DNA of 64,000 nucleotides. Origin: Deltaproteobacteria bacterium (GTDB lineage: Bacteria > Desulfobacterota > Desulfobulbia > Desulfobulbales > Desulfocapsaceae). Made by a program: the position numbers and the translations under genes. Under the pieces are notes generated by a model. The model saw only the letters and a list, made by a program, of their open reading frames with translations. It had not been told where the DNA came from and searched no databases. How positions within the stretch are numbered: the stretch's first letter is position 1; each line of letters starts with the position of its first letter. Where the stretch lies: the NCBI GenBank assembly GCA_002747825.1, contig PDQQ01000014.1, forward strand, positions 1-64,000. The letters are read 5' to 3'. Of this stretch, positions 20,852 to 31,225 are shown piece after piece.

Positions 20852-21230
20852 GAGAGCTTAGGCCATCATAAAAACTTTGTTAAAGAAAGATTGAAAAACA
20901 AGGGGAAACCCTTCGAACGAACCTCTTTTTCGATCATTTCACGGGCACAGGGAGATAGACCAGAGTCCCACCTCCATCCATATGGCGATGATCCTAAGAC
21001 CTGCAGGCAAATGGGCCGCAAAAAACATGTATTCGAAGGGCCTGAAATCGTTTCCTCCTCTTCTATATCGACAGGGTTCTTTTCGCAAGAAAAGAACATC
21101 CCGAAAAACATCTCGATTTCAGATCTGCCAACGATACAAGAAGACAAGACAACCCTCCCACCAATACAGCGTGAGGAGGGCGAGGCTCTCTTTTAAAGGC
21201 TGCAAACAGAGGGCAAGAAAGATCTGAATT

Positions 21231-22181
21231 CTAGTCCAGTTCCACAGCCCACATCCTCAAATCATCTCCCGTTTCAATCCCGTTTTGCTCTTTGAGAAAG
21301 CGGGCAAAGTTTCTGTAGCGTTTCCGGTCCAGGGCACCGGGCCGTAGCGCAAAACGCGGCACAGTATCACGCCAGGCCAGGCGGTTTAAGGTATCGTCCA
21401 GCTCCTCTCTCCCGTTACTGATAAAAAGTTTCCAACTCTCATCGGGATGATTGACCAGATACTGTGCTCCGGCCTCCAGGGCATCGACAAATTTACGAAG
21501 ATCATCGTCAGCAACCCTGTCCCTATGCGCCACAAGAATAAGTTCATCATATGACGGAACCCCATGCTCTTCGACAAAGAATGCGTACCCAGGATGTTTT
21601 TCGATCTCCATCTGATTCAACTCGAAGTTCCGAAAGGCCCCGATCACTGCATCGACCTTGCCGGAAATCAGGGAGGGTGAAAGCGAAAAATTGACATTGA
21701 CCAGCTTGACATCATCGAGACCAAGCCCTGCCTTGGCAAGTATGACTTTCAAAAGAATTGTCTCAAAACCGCCCACCGAATAGCCGATGGTCTTTCCCTT
21801 TATATCACCGATCTGACGGATACCGCTGTCGGCAAGAACAACCAGTGAATTCAGCGGGGTTGCCACAAGCGTTGCGATACGGACCAGTGGCAGCCCTTCA
21901 GCCACCTGCATCTGGTGCTGGGGTTGATAAGAAACCGCAATATCAGCTTTTTTGGCGGCAACAAGCTTTGGAGGATCGTTGGGATTGGCTGGAGCGATAA
22001 ACTCTACCTCGAGACCTCTTTCCTTGAAAAACCCCTTTTCCTGGGCAACAAGAAGCGGGCCGTGGTCAGGATTGATAAACCAGTCAAGCAGCACGGTTAA
22101 CCGGGTTGCCGCAGATGACGATCCGACAACAGAAACAACCAAAAACAATGCAAGAAAAATTGCTGTAAAAAACCTATTCAT
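21231..22181 (-). CDS. thiamine precursor ABC transporter substrate-binding protein (ThiY-like)
   Basis: Signal peptide, TRLTVLLDWFINPDHGPLLVAQEKGFFKERGLEVEF, NMT1/THI5-like; in the TPP-riboswitch operon. Confidence 0.9.
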   Translation of the reverse strand: MNRFFTAIFLALFLVVSVVGSSSAATRLTVLLDWFINPDHGPLLVAQEKGFFKERGLEVEFIAPANPNDPPKLVAAKKADIAVSYQPQHQMQVAEGLPLVRIATLVATPLNSLVVLADSGIRQIGDIKGKTIGYSVGGFETILLKVILAKAGLGLDDVKLVNVNFSLSPSLISGKVDAVIGAFRNFELNQMEIEKHPGYAFFVEEHGVPSYDELILVAHRDRVADDDLRKFVDALEAGAQYLVNHPDESWKLFISNGREELDDTLNRLAWRDTVPRFALRPGALDRKRYRNFARFLKEQNGIETGDDLRMWAVELD

Positions 22182-22929
22182 GATGGAACTCCTTTATTTT
22201 TTCCCAATAAATGACTCGAACGAGCAAAGAATCAACACAATAATAGAGACAGACCGAGATCAATGCCAACAGAAACAAGGCCGCAAACATTCGATCAATC
22301 TGCATCCTGGCGTTGGCATGCAGCATATAATATCCAAGCCCCTCACTGGAGCCCACCCATTCCCCGACGACTGCTCCGATCGGAGCAACCGCAGCGGCCA
22401 CCCGTAATCCGGAAGCAAGTGCCGGTAGTGCCCCGGGAATGATGATACAACGTATCACCCGCCAGGAGCTGGCACCCATAATACGGGCCATCTCCAGAAG
22501 ATCACCCTCTATACGCCGCATCCCGTGGTAAAATGCCGATGTAACCGGGAAAAAGATGATCAGAACAGCCATTGCCACCTTCGAGGCCATACCGTAGCCC
22601 AACCAGAGAACCAGGATCGGAGCCAGGGCAAAAACCGGGATAGCCTGACTGATAACCAGTACAGGAAGCAGCCAGCGCTGTAAAACCGGCGACAGAATCA
22701 TAACAAGGGCACAGAGACAGCCGAGTCCGGTTCCCAGAAGCAGTCCGAGCAGAATCTCGGTCAGGGTAACCATGGTATGGTCGGTCAGAATCTGAAAATG
22801 CGCAACAACGGCAGTAAAAACCGTAGCCGGACCAGGCAGGATATACGACGGGACCCCGCTGATAATGACAATCAGCTGCCAGAACAGGACCAGAGATGCC
22901 GCCAGAATCAGGGCCCGTAATATCCTCAT
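22174..22929 (-). CDS. ABC transporter permease (ThiX-like)
   Basis: BPD-type EAA loop EMARIMGASSWRVIRCIIIPGALPALASGLRVA. Confidence 0.9.
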   Translation of the reverse strand: MRILRALILAASLVLFWQLIVIISGVPSYILPGPATVFTAVVAHFQILTDHTMVTLTEILLGLLLGTGLGCLCALVMILSPVLQRWLLPVLVISQAIPVFALAPILVLWLGYGMASKVAMAVLIIFFPVTSAFYHGMRRIEGDLLEMARIMGASSWRVIRCIIIPGALPALASGLRVAAAVAPIGAVVGEWVGSSEGLGYYMLHANARMQIDRMFAALFLLALISVCLYYCVDSLLVRVIYWEKIKEFHHE

Positions 22930-23717
22930 ACACCCTCCTCGGCAAACAGGGTTTGCAGCAACGCTGCATGCTCTTGGGCAAACTCGGGACCATCGGTTGT
23001 TCTTGGAATAGCACCACCGGGCCTTAGCTCGGCGACCACATTGGCCGGAGACCCTCCAAGAACAACCACCCTGTGACCGAGGCGCAGGGCCTCGAAGGGA
23101 TCATGGGTGACCAGCACAACTGTTTTTCCGCGGGCAAGTCGTGCCGCAAGGTTTTGCAGTTTGAATCGGGTCAGGGCGTCCAATGCCGAAAACGGCTCGT
23201 CCATAAGCAGGACAGGCCGTTCCTCCATCAAGGTTCTGAGAAGGGCAACTCTCTGGCGCATGCCACCGGAAAGGGCACCCGGATACAGCTTCCCACAGCC
23301 CGCCATTCCGACCTTTTCAAGCAAGATCTCTGCCTTTCTCAGGCTGTTGGCATCAAGCTCGCCCCTCAACCTTGCGCCGATGACAATGTTATCGAGCACC
23401 CTCAGCCAGGGCAGCAGCAGATCCTTCTGACTCATCCAGGCGATCAGCCCCGTCGTTTTGCAGGTGCCGGAAAAACAGACCGAACCGGAAAAACAAAAAT
23501 CTTGCGTCTCTGTCAGGATGCGGAGCAAACTTGACTTCCCGCAGCCGCTTGGCCCCAACAGACAGGTCCATCTCCCGGGCTCGAAATCCAGCGCAAATTT
23601 TTCAAAAACGGTACGTCCCTCGAAGGAGAGGTCAATATCATGGCAGCACAGGCCAACGCTGCCAGTACCCGTAGTACCGGTGTCTTGCCTGGATAGATGC
23701 GGTCCCTGCCTGTCCAT
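22926..23717 (-). CDS. ABC transporter ATP-binding protein (ThiZ-like)
   Basis: LLGPSGCGKSSLLR, LSGGMRQRVALLRTL, VLLMDEPFSALDALTR. Confidence 0.92.
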   Translation of the reverse strand: MDRQGPHLSRQDTGTTGTGSVGLCCHDIDLSFEGRTVFEKFALDFEPGRWTCLLGPSGCGKSSLLRILTETQDFCFSGSVCFSGTCKTTGLIAWMSQKDLLLPWLRVLDNIVIGARLRGELDANSLRKAEILLEKVGMAGCGKLYPGALSGGMRQRVALLRTLMEERPVLLMDEPFSALDALTRFKLQNLAARLARGKTVVLVTHDPFEALRLGHRVVVLGGSPANVVAELRPGGAIPRTTDGPEFAQEHAALLQTLFAEEGV

Positions 23718-24539
23718 CTAAAAGAACCTGTAGAAATGGTTCACCGGCCCATTTCCACCGCCGAGACGATATTCTGCCCCCGAGCGTATGGCCCCGGTTA
23801 TATACTCTTTTGCCGCTTCTACGGCCTCGTTGATCGGCATATCACTGGCCAGCTTTGCGGCAATCGCCGAAGAGAGGGTACAACCGGTGCCGTGGGTATT
23901 GGCGGTGGCGATCCGCTCTGCCGGATAGGAATATAGAGTATTGGTCCGAGCCATATAGAGGACATCAGTACAGGAGGCTCTCTCCAGATGGGCCCCTTTT
24001 ACCAAGACATTCGCGCATCCCAGAGCGGAGAGTTCTTCTGCTGCGCCCTCCAAGCCGGCAACATCGTCAATCTGCCTTCCCAAGAGGGCTTCGGCCTCCG
24101 GCAGATTGGGCGTAATCAGATCGGCCAAAGGCACAAGGCTCTCTTTCAATGCTGAGACGGCATCGTCTTCGAGAAGCTTATCTCCACTGGTTGCCACCAT
24201 CACCGGATCAAGCACAATACCAGACAGATTACGCAGGCGGAGGACCTCAGCTATCGTCTCGATAAGTTCGACCGAAAACAACATACCAATCTTCACGGCG
24301 TCGACACCAATATCGTCGAGGACCACCTCAAGTTGCCGTCTGACAAAGTCCACGGGCACTGAATGTATCGCAAAAACCCCTTGGGTATTCTGGGCGGTAA
24401 GGGCGGTGATCACAGAGAGACCATAACAACCATTGGCCGCTATGGCCTTGAGATCCGCCTGAATTCCGGCCCCTCCGCCGCTGTCGGAACCGGCGATGGT
24501 CAAAACACGACGATAGCGTTTGTTTGCTTGACTGTTCAT
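23718..24539 (-). CDS. thiD: hydroxymethylpyrimidine/phosphomethylpyrimidine kinase
   Basis: LTIAGSDSGGGAGIQADLKAIAANGCYGLSVITALTAQNTQGV; LVKGAHL; ANTHGTGCTLSSAIAAKLA; start MNSQANK overlaps thiE by 4 bp. Confidence 0.96.
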   Translation of the reverse strand: MNSQANKRYRRVLTIAGSDSGGGAGIQADLKAIAANGCYGLSVITALTAQNTQGVFAIHSVPVDFVRRQLEVVLDDIGVDAVKIGMLFSVELIETIAEVLRLRNLSGIVLDPVMVATSGDKLLEDDAVSALKESLVPLADLITPNLPEAEALLGRQIDDVAGLEGAAEELSALGCANVLVKGAHLERASCTDVLYMARTNTLYSYPAERIATANTHGTGCTLSSAIAAKLASDMPINEAVEAAKEYITGAIRSGAEYRLGGGNGPVNHFYRFF

Positions 24540-25183
24540 AGATTCCCCCTGATGGTGGTTGGCAGGCCGGCGGCACGACGAAGCGCAAACGCGGCCTCTC
24601 GTGGAGAGGGTGCGCTGACAATGGCCGAGACAACGGCAATACCGTCGGCACCTGCAGCGATAACCTCCGCACAATTTCGATGGTTTATACCGCCAATGGC
24701 CACCAGCGGGAGGTCCACGGTCTCTCTGATTGCAGCCAGACCGGAGAGCCCCAGGGCCGGAGCCGTATCTCTCTTTGTCGATGTTGCAAAGACAGGACTT
24801 ACCCCAAGATAATCGGCGCCACCGGCCTCTGCGGTCAGGGCATCTTCGACGGACTCAACAGAGATTCCGATAATGAAATCTGCACCGAGGATTTTCCTGG
24901 CATCCCTGAGATCTATGTCCTGTTGACCGAGATGGACACCGGCGGCCCCGACGGCCATTGCCACATCAATCCTGTCATTGACGATAAGGGGGATGCCAAC
25001 GGGCTTCAGGAGGTTCTGCAGGCCTTTGGCCTCGCCAACAAACTCCCTTGCCGAACAGGTCTTTTCCCGTATCTGCACACAGGTGACGCCGCCGCCAACG
25101 GCCTCTTCAACGATATCGAGGCTGCTTCTGCCCAGAGACAGCCCCCGGTCGGTTACCAGATAGAGCGTATAATCATGCTTCAT
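24536..25183 (-). CDS. thiE: thiamine-phosphate synthase
   Basis: YLVTDRGLSLGRSSLDIVEEAVGGGVTCVQIREK; VHLGQQDID; ADYLGVSPVFATSTKRDT; VAIGGINHRNC. Confidence 0.96.
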   Translation of the reverse strand: MKHDYTLYLVTDRGLSLGRSSLDIVEEAVGGGVTCVQIREKTCSAREFVGEAKGLQNLLKPVGIPLIVNDRIDVAMAVGAAGVHLGQQDIDLRDARKILGADFIIGISVESVEDALTAEAGGADYLGVSPVFATSTKRDTAPALGLSGLAAIRETVDLPLVAIGGINHRNCAEVIAAGADGIAVVSAIVSAPSPREAAFALRRAAGLPTTIRGNL

Positions 25184-25188
25184 TACAG

Positions 25189-25995
25189 CTACCGGACAAC
25201 GATCTTGGCCGACTGGACAAACTCTTCAGTGGAGAGCCCATACAGGGCATCAAGAAAATGGACGGCAAAAGAGCCCGGCCCCGAAGCCGAACGGGCTGCG
25301 CGTTCACCGGCAAGCCCGATAAAGGCCAGAGCGCCGGCCGCGGCAACGGGCATATCCTCTTCAACCGCCGCAAAAGCACCGACCAGAGCGGTTGCAGTAC
25401 AGCCTGTACCGGTAATATATGGCATCATTTCGTGCCCATTGGCGACCTCTATCACCCTCTCACCGTCGGTTACAAGATCGATCTTGCCGGTTATGGCAAG
25501 TGTTGTTTTCAGCTCCCGCGCCATCTCCACGGCAACGCCGGCCGCCTCATCTACCGCATTGGCAGCGTCGACACCGCGGGTTGCGGACGAACCTCCACTG
25601 AGCGCCAGTATTTCAGAGCTGTTTCCCCTGACGATGCGCACCGCCACCTCCTGCAGGATCCTTTTGGCCGCATCCGTCCGCAGGGCTGTGGCACCGGCAC
25701 CTACAGGATCGAGCACCACCGGGGTCTTCAAAGATGAGGCCTTCTGGCCGGCCAGCACCATCGCCTCAACCCAGTCATCACTCAAGGTGCCAATGTTTAA
25801 GACAAGGGCGTTGGCAATTCCGGCCATATCCTCAACCTCGTTTATCGCATGTGCCATCACAGGAGAGGCTCCGGCGGCGAGAAGCGCGTTGGCGGTAAAA
25901 TTCATGACCACGTAGTTTGTGATATTATGAACAAGAGGCTTGCTGGCTCTGATCTTTTGCAGATTTTCGGCAGACTGACGGACAATTTGAGACAT
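25189..25995 (-). CDS. thiM: hydroxyethylthiazole kinase
   Basis: PLVHNITNYVVMNFTANALLAAGASPVMAHA; VLDPVGAGATALRT; RGNSSEILAL; ITGTGCTATALVGAF. Confidence 0.97.
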   Translation of the reverse strand: MSQIVRQSAENLQKIRASKPLVHNITNYVVMNFTANALLAAGASPVMAHAINEVEDMAGIANALVLNIGTLSDDWVEAMVLAGQKASSLKTPVVLDPVGAGATALRTDAAKRILQEVAVRIVRGNSSEILALSGGSSATRGVDAANAVDEAAGVAVEMARELKTTLAITGKIDLVTDGERVIEVANGHEMMPYITGTGCTATALVGAFAAVEEDMPVAAAGALAFIGLAGERAARSASGPGSFAVHFLDALYGLSTEEFVQSAKIVVR

Positions 25996-26089
25996 AGCTC
26001 CCCCTTATCGAGCAAAATACGATTGATAGAAAAAAGGAAAAGACAACAGGATACAGCCAGGAAGGACAAACTCAAAGAAGAACTACTCT

Positions 26090-26170
26090 CTGCAATTCCC
26101 TACGCTGGTATTAACCAGGTCAGGTTCAATGGGTATCATCTCAGGCCTGAGCCGCCCCTGCAAATTTTAG
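26090..26170 (-). promoter_or_regulatory. TPP (THI element) riboswitch
   Basis: Minus strand reads GCAGGGGCGGCTCAGGCCTGAGATGATACCCATTGAACCTGACCTGGTTAATACCAGCGTAGGGAA, matching the THI-box core (CTGAGA...ACCC..GAACCTGA.CTGG.TAAT.CCAGCGTAGGGA), upstream of thiM. Confidence 0.96.
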
Positions 26171-26224
26171 GTTAACGTAAACAAAGAGATCAATAAAGTC
26201 AACAAGCATCTGAAAATCGGTCGC

Positions 26225-26986
26225 TCAATCCTCAGCGCAGAACTGGACAACCTCTCTGTAGGTCAGGCCCTGCCCGCCAAAGATATCAAGCGCGCTGCCC
26301 ACGGTAACATCGACTCTTCCCTGACCGAGATCGGCGATCATCTGCAAATCTGCGATACTCGCAACACCCCCGGCATAGGTTATCGGCAGCGCAGAACAGC
26401 GTGCAAGCAGAGAGAGAATATCAGGTTCGATACCAGCGCATTTTCCCTCGACATCGGCCGCATGTACCAAAAACTGATCGCAATAGCCAGCCAGATCCTC
26501 GAGCACATCTTCCTGCAGGCGCACCTCGGTGAAACACTGCCAGCGGTCTGTGACGATATAGTAATGCTCTCCCCTTTTCCGGCAGCTCAAATCGAGGACA
26601 ATATGCTCTTTTCCGACCAGAGAGACAAGATGCCTGAGCCGCTGCATATCGACATTACCGTCATTGAAGACATAGGAGGTAACAATAACGTGGGAGGCGC
26701 CGCGGTCCAGCCAATCTTTGGCATTGTCAGCCGTTATACCGCCGCCGATCTGCATCCCTTCCGGCCAGGCAGCAAGGGCCTCACGGGCGGCAACGGCATT
26801 GCCCGGCCCCAGCATAATGACATGGCCTCCCAAGAGATTATCCTTTCGGAACAGCGAGGCATACCAGGCAGGAGATTTTTGACTGACAAAGTTTACCGAA
26901 AGCGACGAAGGATCTTCGGACAGTGTGGAGCCGACAATCTGCTTGACGACTCCCGAGTGTAAATCTATACATGGTCTGAACTTCAT
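26225..26986 (-). CDS. hisA: eukaryotic-type phosphoribosylformimino-5-aminoimidazole carboxamide ribotide isomerase (HisA/HIS6-like)
   Basis: MKFRPCIDLHSGVVKQIVGSTL, NFVSQKSPAWYA, HVIMLGPGNAVAAREAL, QIGGGI, VLDLSCRK, FLVHAADVEGKCAGI, TYAGGVASIADL, VDVTVGSALDIFGG resemble yeast HIS6 more than canonical bacterial HisA. Confidence 0.93.
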   Translation of the reverse strand: MKFRPCIDLHSGVVKQIVGSTLSEDPSSLSVNFVSQKSPAWYASLFRKDNLLGGHVIMLGPGNAVAAREALAAWPEGMQIGGGITADNAKDWLDRGASHVIVTSYVFNDGNVDMQRLRHLVSLVGKEHIVLDLSCRKRGEHYYIVTDRWQCFTEVRLQEDVLEDLAGYCDQFLVHAADVEGKCAGIEPDILSLLARCSALPITYAGGVASIADLQMIADLGQGRVDVTVGSALDIFGGQGLTYREVVQFCAED

Positions 26987-27207
26987 AGGGGACAATCCCG
27001 AATCACCATTGTCTGGGACAGGAGCCCGACGAAGACAAGGGCCGGAAATGGCTCTGCCTCCAAAACTCTCAGAGATCTTCTGCCTGAAAACCTGAACATT
27101 GCACAACCAGCCCTCTCAAGACCTTCTCTGGCGCTGTACCAGAAAAACGGCCGAAATAAGGGAATGTTGTCCAGGTTGAGCTGAGGCTCCCTTGTTCTCT
27201 TTTCGGC

Positions 27208-27891
27208 TCAGATTTTTTTGATCAGCATGGTTGACGGATCCAGAGCCAGGCCTGCGTCCGGATCGGTCGCACAGAAATCACAGCGCAATATGTCCAGATG
27301 TATCGCCTCACCTTCAGGCCGTATCAGCAAAATTGCATCAAAGAGATCATCAACCTCATGGCAGGGCGCCGGAACCCCGGCCTTGCTCGTCCGGGTATCA
27401 TCACGATGGCTTATCGCAGAAAACCAGATCATACGCAGATCCTGCTCCTGCATAATCCGTTTAAAATCTTCCAGAGATTCTCGAGAACTGCCTGTAAAAT
27501 CGTACCCGTCAACGATAAGACATTGCGGCTTATAGATATCCTGGGCAACCAGATCATCGAGCCGTTCCTTAAAAAGACTGGTTGAAAAGCTGCTCTCCTT
27601 AAAGGTCATAATCATACGATTTTTCATGACCGCAGGAATGTTGCCAATCTTCTCTCCATCGGTGAAAAGGGACAAGATATCATCATACCAGGTACGGGTC
27701 TTCTCAAGACCTTCCCCGATAGAGACATGTAATACCTTATTCCCCAGGAGCATGTAATCCAGGGCAAGCTGAACCAAAACGGCCGTCTTGCCAAGACCGG
27801 CCCTGGCCATGACCAGCCCCATGGCCCCTTTTTCTTTTTCTTCCGGGCCAAGGGCACGGACCGGATTATTCGCAACCAGATTTTTTTCCAT
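27208..27891 (-). CDS. RecA/KaiC-like P-loop ATPase, cytoplasmic
   Basis: MARAGLGKTAVLVQLALDYMLLGNKVLHVSIGE Walker A-like; CLIVDGYDF Walker B-like. Confidence 0.7.
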   Translation of the reverse strand: MEKNLVANNPVRALGPEEKEKGAMGLVMARAGLGKTAVLVQLALDYMLLGNKVLHVSIGEGLEKTRTWYDDILSLFTDGEKIGNIPAVMKNRMIMTFKESSFSTSLFKERLDDLVAQDIYKPQCLIVDGYDFTGSSRESLEDFKRIMQEQDLRMIWFSAISHRDDTRTSKAGVPAPCHEVDDLFDAILLIRPEGEAIHLDILRCDFCATDPDAGLALDPSTMLIKKI

Positions 27892-27984
27892 GAAAATTCA
27901 CCTTTTCAATCCTTATCTTATATGCCAGATCAAAGATCCAGACAATATCTTACACCTCGACATCTCAGCGCATTATTACGAATA

Positions 27985-30069
27985 CTAGGCGTTCTTTTTT
28001 TCTTCCTGGTAGGCCTTGACCAGCTCCTCACTGACACCCTTTGGAACCACCTTAAAGGTTGAAAATTCCATAGTAAACTCTGCCTTTCCCTGGGTCAGCG
28101 AGCGCAGCGTTGTTGAATAGCCAAACATCTCGGACAGGGGCACCTCCGCCTCAATCACAGAGTAACTTCCCTCCTCGGTTGTACCGATAATCATACCGCG
28201 ACGCTGGTTGATAGAGCCCATAACGGCTCCCTGAAACTCTGATGGCCCTTCGACTGCGACCTTCATGATCGGTTCCATGATCACAGGCTTTGCCTTGAGA
28301 TACCCTTCCCTGAAAGCACCAATAGAGGCCAGCTGAAAAGCCACGTCAGAGGAATCCACCGCGTGGAAGGCCCCGTCGTTAATAGTACAACGAACACCGG
28401 TGATCGGCGCCCCGCAGAGAGAGCCTTTTTCCATGCTCTTCTGAAAACCCTTATCACACGAACCAATAAACTCGCGGGGGATGACACCGCCAACGATACT
28501 GTCAACAAACTCGTACTCTTCTTCGATGGGCTCCATAAAACCGGCCACACGGCCAAACTGTCCGGAGCCACCGGTCTGCTTTTTATGGGTATAGTTAAAC
28601 TCGGCCCGCTGCGATATGGTCTCCCGATAGGCAACCTGGGGCGCCCCAACCTCGACAAGGGCGTTGTACTCTCTCTTCATCCGCTCGATATAGACCTCAA
28701 GATGCAATTCACCCATTCCCGAGATAATGGTCTCACCGGTTTCATGGTCAACAAAGGTCTTGAAGGTTGGATCTTCTTTTGTAAAGCGGTTCAAGGCCTT
28801 GGACATATTCACCTGTGCCTTGTTATCCGCCGGAATCACGGCAAGAGAGATGACCGGCTCCGGGACATGCATCGAGGTCATCGAACAGGACAGCTCCTCA
28901 GAGGTAAAGGTATCTCCGGAGGCACAATCAATACCAAAAAGAGCGACAATATCGCCCGACCCACAGGTCTCGATCTCTTCCATCTCGTTGGAATGCATAC
29001 GACACAAACGGCCGATTTTGACCTTCTTGCCGGCACGACTGTTATAGACCGTATCACCTTTACTCAAGACACCCTGATAGGTACGCACATAGGTCAACTG
29101 GCCATAACGACCGTCTTCGAGTTTAAAGGCGAGCATAATCAGAGGGTCTTCGGGGTCGTTGCTTACCTCGAACTCCTCTTCCTCGTTTTTAAGATCCAGA
29201 GCCATATTGCTGATATCGGTCGGACAAGGCAGATACTCGGTGACCGCATCGAGCAGCAACTGTATCCCTTTGTTCTTATAGGCTGATCCCATGAAGACCG
29301 GAGTAAATTCCAAAGACAAAGTGCCTTTACGTACCGCATCATAGATGAGCTGAATATCAACCTCGCCCTCCTCGAGAAGGGCCTCCATCAACTCTTCTGA
29401 AAACATCGAGACTTCCTCGACCAACGCTTCACGCCGCTCTTCGGCCTCTGCCTGCAGAGATTCGGGCACCTCTTCGATACGCAGCTCATCACCGTTGGGA
29501 CCATCAAAATAGACCGCCTTCATCGTAATCAGATCCACCAAACCTTGCAGATCATTTTCCAGGCCGATCGGTATCTGCATCATATGTGCATTCAGATCCA
29601 GCTTATCGCGGAGCTGCTGGGTCACCTTTTCCGGATTGGCCCCGGTACGGTCACATTTATTGACAAAGGCGATACGCGGCACGTTGTAGCGGGTCATCTG
29701 CCTGTTGACGGTAATAGACTGGGACTGTACACCACCCACCGAACAGAGAACCAGAACCGCACCATCAAGCACCCTGAGGGCCCTTTCCACTTCAACGGTG
29801 AAATCAACGTGCCCGGGGGTATCGATGATATTGATTGAATGCTCCTTCCATGAGCAATAGGTCGCAGCGGACTGGATAGTAATACCACGCTCCTTTTCCA
29901 GCTCCATAGAGTCCATCTTGGCTCCGACCCCATCCTTGCCGCGAACCTCGTGTATGGCGTGTATTCTCTTCGTGTAATACAGAATACGCTCGGTCAAGGT
30001 CGTCTTTCCCGAATCGATATGGGCACTGATACCTATGTTTCTCACCTTTGATAAATCCTTTTTCATCAC
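27985..30069 (-). CDS. fusA: elongation factor G (spd/mitochondrial EFG1-like)
   Basis: [93 protein letters not shown] and [13 protein letters not shown]. Confidence 0.96.
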   Translation of the reverse strand: MMKKDLSKVRNIGISAHIDSGKTTLTERILYYTKRIHAIHEVRGKDGVGAKMDSMELEKERGITIQSAATYCSWKEHSINIIDTPGHVDFTVEVERALRVLDGAVLVLCSVGGVQSQSITVNRQMTRYNVPRIAFVNKCDRTGANPEKVTQQLRDKLDLNAHMMQIPIGLENDLQGLVDLITMKAVYFDGPNGDELRIEEVPESLQAEAEERREALVEEVSMFSEELMEALLEEGEVDIQLIYDAVRKGTLSLEFTPVFMGSAYKNKGIQLLLDAVTEYLPCPTDISNMALDLKNEEEEFEVSNDPEDPLIMLAFKLEDGRYGQLTYVRTYQGVLSKGDTVYNSRAGKKVKIGRLCRMHSNEMEEIETCGSGDIVALFGIDCASGDTFTSEELSCSMTSMHVPEPVISLAVIPADNKAQVNMSKALNRFTKEDPTFKTFVDHETGETIISGMGELHLEVYIERMKREYNALVEVGAPQVAYRETISQRAEFNYTHKKQTGGSGQFGRVAGFMEPIEEEYEFVDSIVGGVIPREFIGSCDKGFQKSMEKGSLCGAPITGVRCTINDGAFHAVDSSDVAFQLASIGAFREGYLKAKPVIMEPIMKVAVEGPSEFQGAVMGSINQRRGMIIGTTEEGSYSVIEAEVPLSEMFGYSTTLRSLTQGKAEFTMEFSTFKVVPKGVSEELVKAYQEEKKNA

Positions 30070-30476
30070 CGCAGTCCTCTACAACATCGTCAATCGAAAG
30101 AAATCCGGACCAGCCGAAGCCGGCCCGGCAATCATAAAAAATAAGGAGCCACAGCAATCTGCACCCCCTTGACAAGACAATCACATTGAATACCCAGAAG
30201 ACAAACCGCAAAGATATGCCGCCTGGCAAAAAGGCCTCTTCGCAGGAAGCCTAATATTTAGGTAATCTTTCATTATAACACAACATGGGCTGTAATGCGA
30301 GACAATTTTCTATAAAAACCGCAGAAAAAACGCTGCAGAGGCCGGGCGGCGGTCTCGTATATTCGATCAAGCGTGGTACCCTTTCGCTTCTTTTTCGTCA
30401 AAGACTCAAATATCAGCGATAATTTTCATTGACATCGGCGGAGACTCATTTTATATATACTTCAGGAGGTTTAATA

Positions 30477-31061
30477 TTGATAAAGTCAAGGCTCAAATAT
30501 ACCTTTGGCGCCAAATTGCGAACGGTACGCGAACGTAAAAGGCTGACCCTCAAAGAGGTTTCCCGGCAGGCTGGCGTCAGTGAGAGCCTTGTTTCGCAGA
30601 TAGAAAGGAACAAGGTCTCTCCCTCGATCGAGACCCTGTTGCAGATCGCCGATGTTCTTGATCTGGACTATGAATATCTGTTCAGTGACTACAGACAGAA
30701 ACGCAAGATACATATAGTCCGCAGCGATGAACGGCAGACGATTGTACGAAATCTGGTGACAATCGAACAGCTCTGCCAGCCGGGAGACGAACGGGGGGCA
30801 CCGGCCATTGAAAGCTTTTTGCTGAAAATCGACGAAGGCGGCGAGAAGGGAGATAAGGAATACGGTCATCCCGGCTGGGAATTCGGTCTCGTTCTCAAAG
30901 GCAAGGCCCAGCTGTTCTACGGCAAGCAGGTGTATGAGCTCAGCGAAGGGGACAGTGTCTCTTTTCCCTCAGACACTCCACATGTTTTCAAAAACAGTGG
31001 CTCCGGGAGCTTACAGGCAATCTGGGTTGTCTCCCCTCCCCGGCAGGTGTTTCAGGGCTGA
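30477..31061 (+). CDS. XRE-family regulator with C-terminal cupin domain
   Basis: FGAKLRTVRERKRLTLKEVSRQAGVSESLVSQIERNKVSPSIETLLQIADVL HTH; C-terminal GHPGWEFGLVLKGKAQLFYG..LSEGDSVSFPSDTPHVFKN cupin; TTG start with AGGAGG 7 nt upstream. Confidence 0.88.
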   Translation: MIKSRLKYTFGAKLRTVRERKRLTLKEVSRQAGVSESLVSQIERNKVSPSIETLLQIADVLDLDYEYLFSDYRQKRKIHIVRSDERQTIVRNLVTIEQLCQPGDERGAPAIESFLLKIDEGGEKGDKEYGHPGWEFGLVLKGKAQLFYGKQVYELSEGDSVSFPSDTPHVFKNSGSGSLQAIWVVSPPRQVFQG

Positions 31062-31225
31062 AGGAGAGGACCGCCTGATTTGTGCTCCAAACAAGGGGTG
31101 TCGAGTTTTTTGACGTTGAAAGAGATAACAGGCAACATCCTTACAATTGATAGAGAGCCAAAAAACCGGCGAAAAGACAAAGAACCTCGCCAGAAGAACA
31201 GGACAAAAAAGAGCCAGGAGGCAGC

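Noticed and set aside
20787-20870. Fur box upstream of FTR1
   Set aside because: Looked for GATAATGATAATCATTATC-like sequence; none convincing, only a sigma70-like promoter.
20831-21196. 121-aa + ORF in the FTR1-thiY intergenic region
   Set aside because: No RBS or domain; overlaps the FTR1 promoter and an equally poor minus ORF; likely noncoding.
28363-29286. 307-aa + strand ORF
   Set aside because: Antisense to EF-G; no family features.
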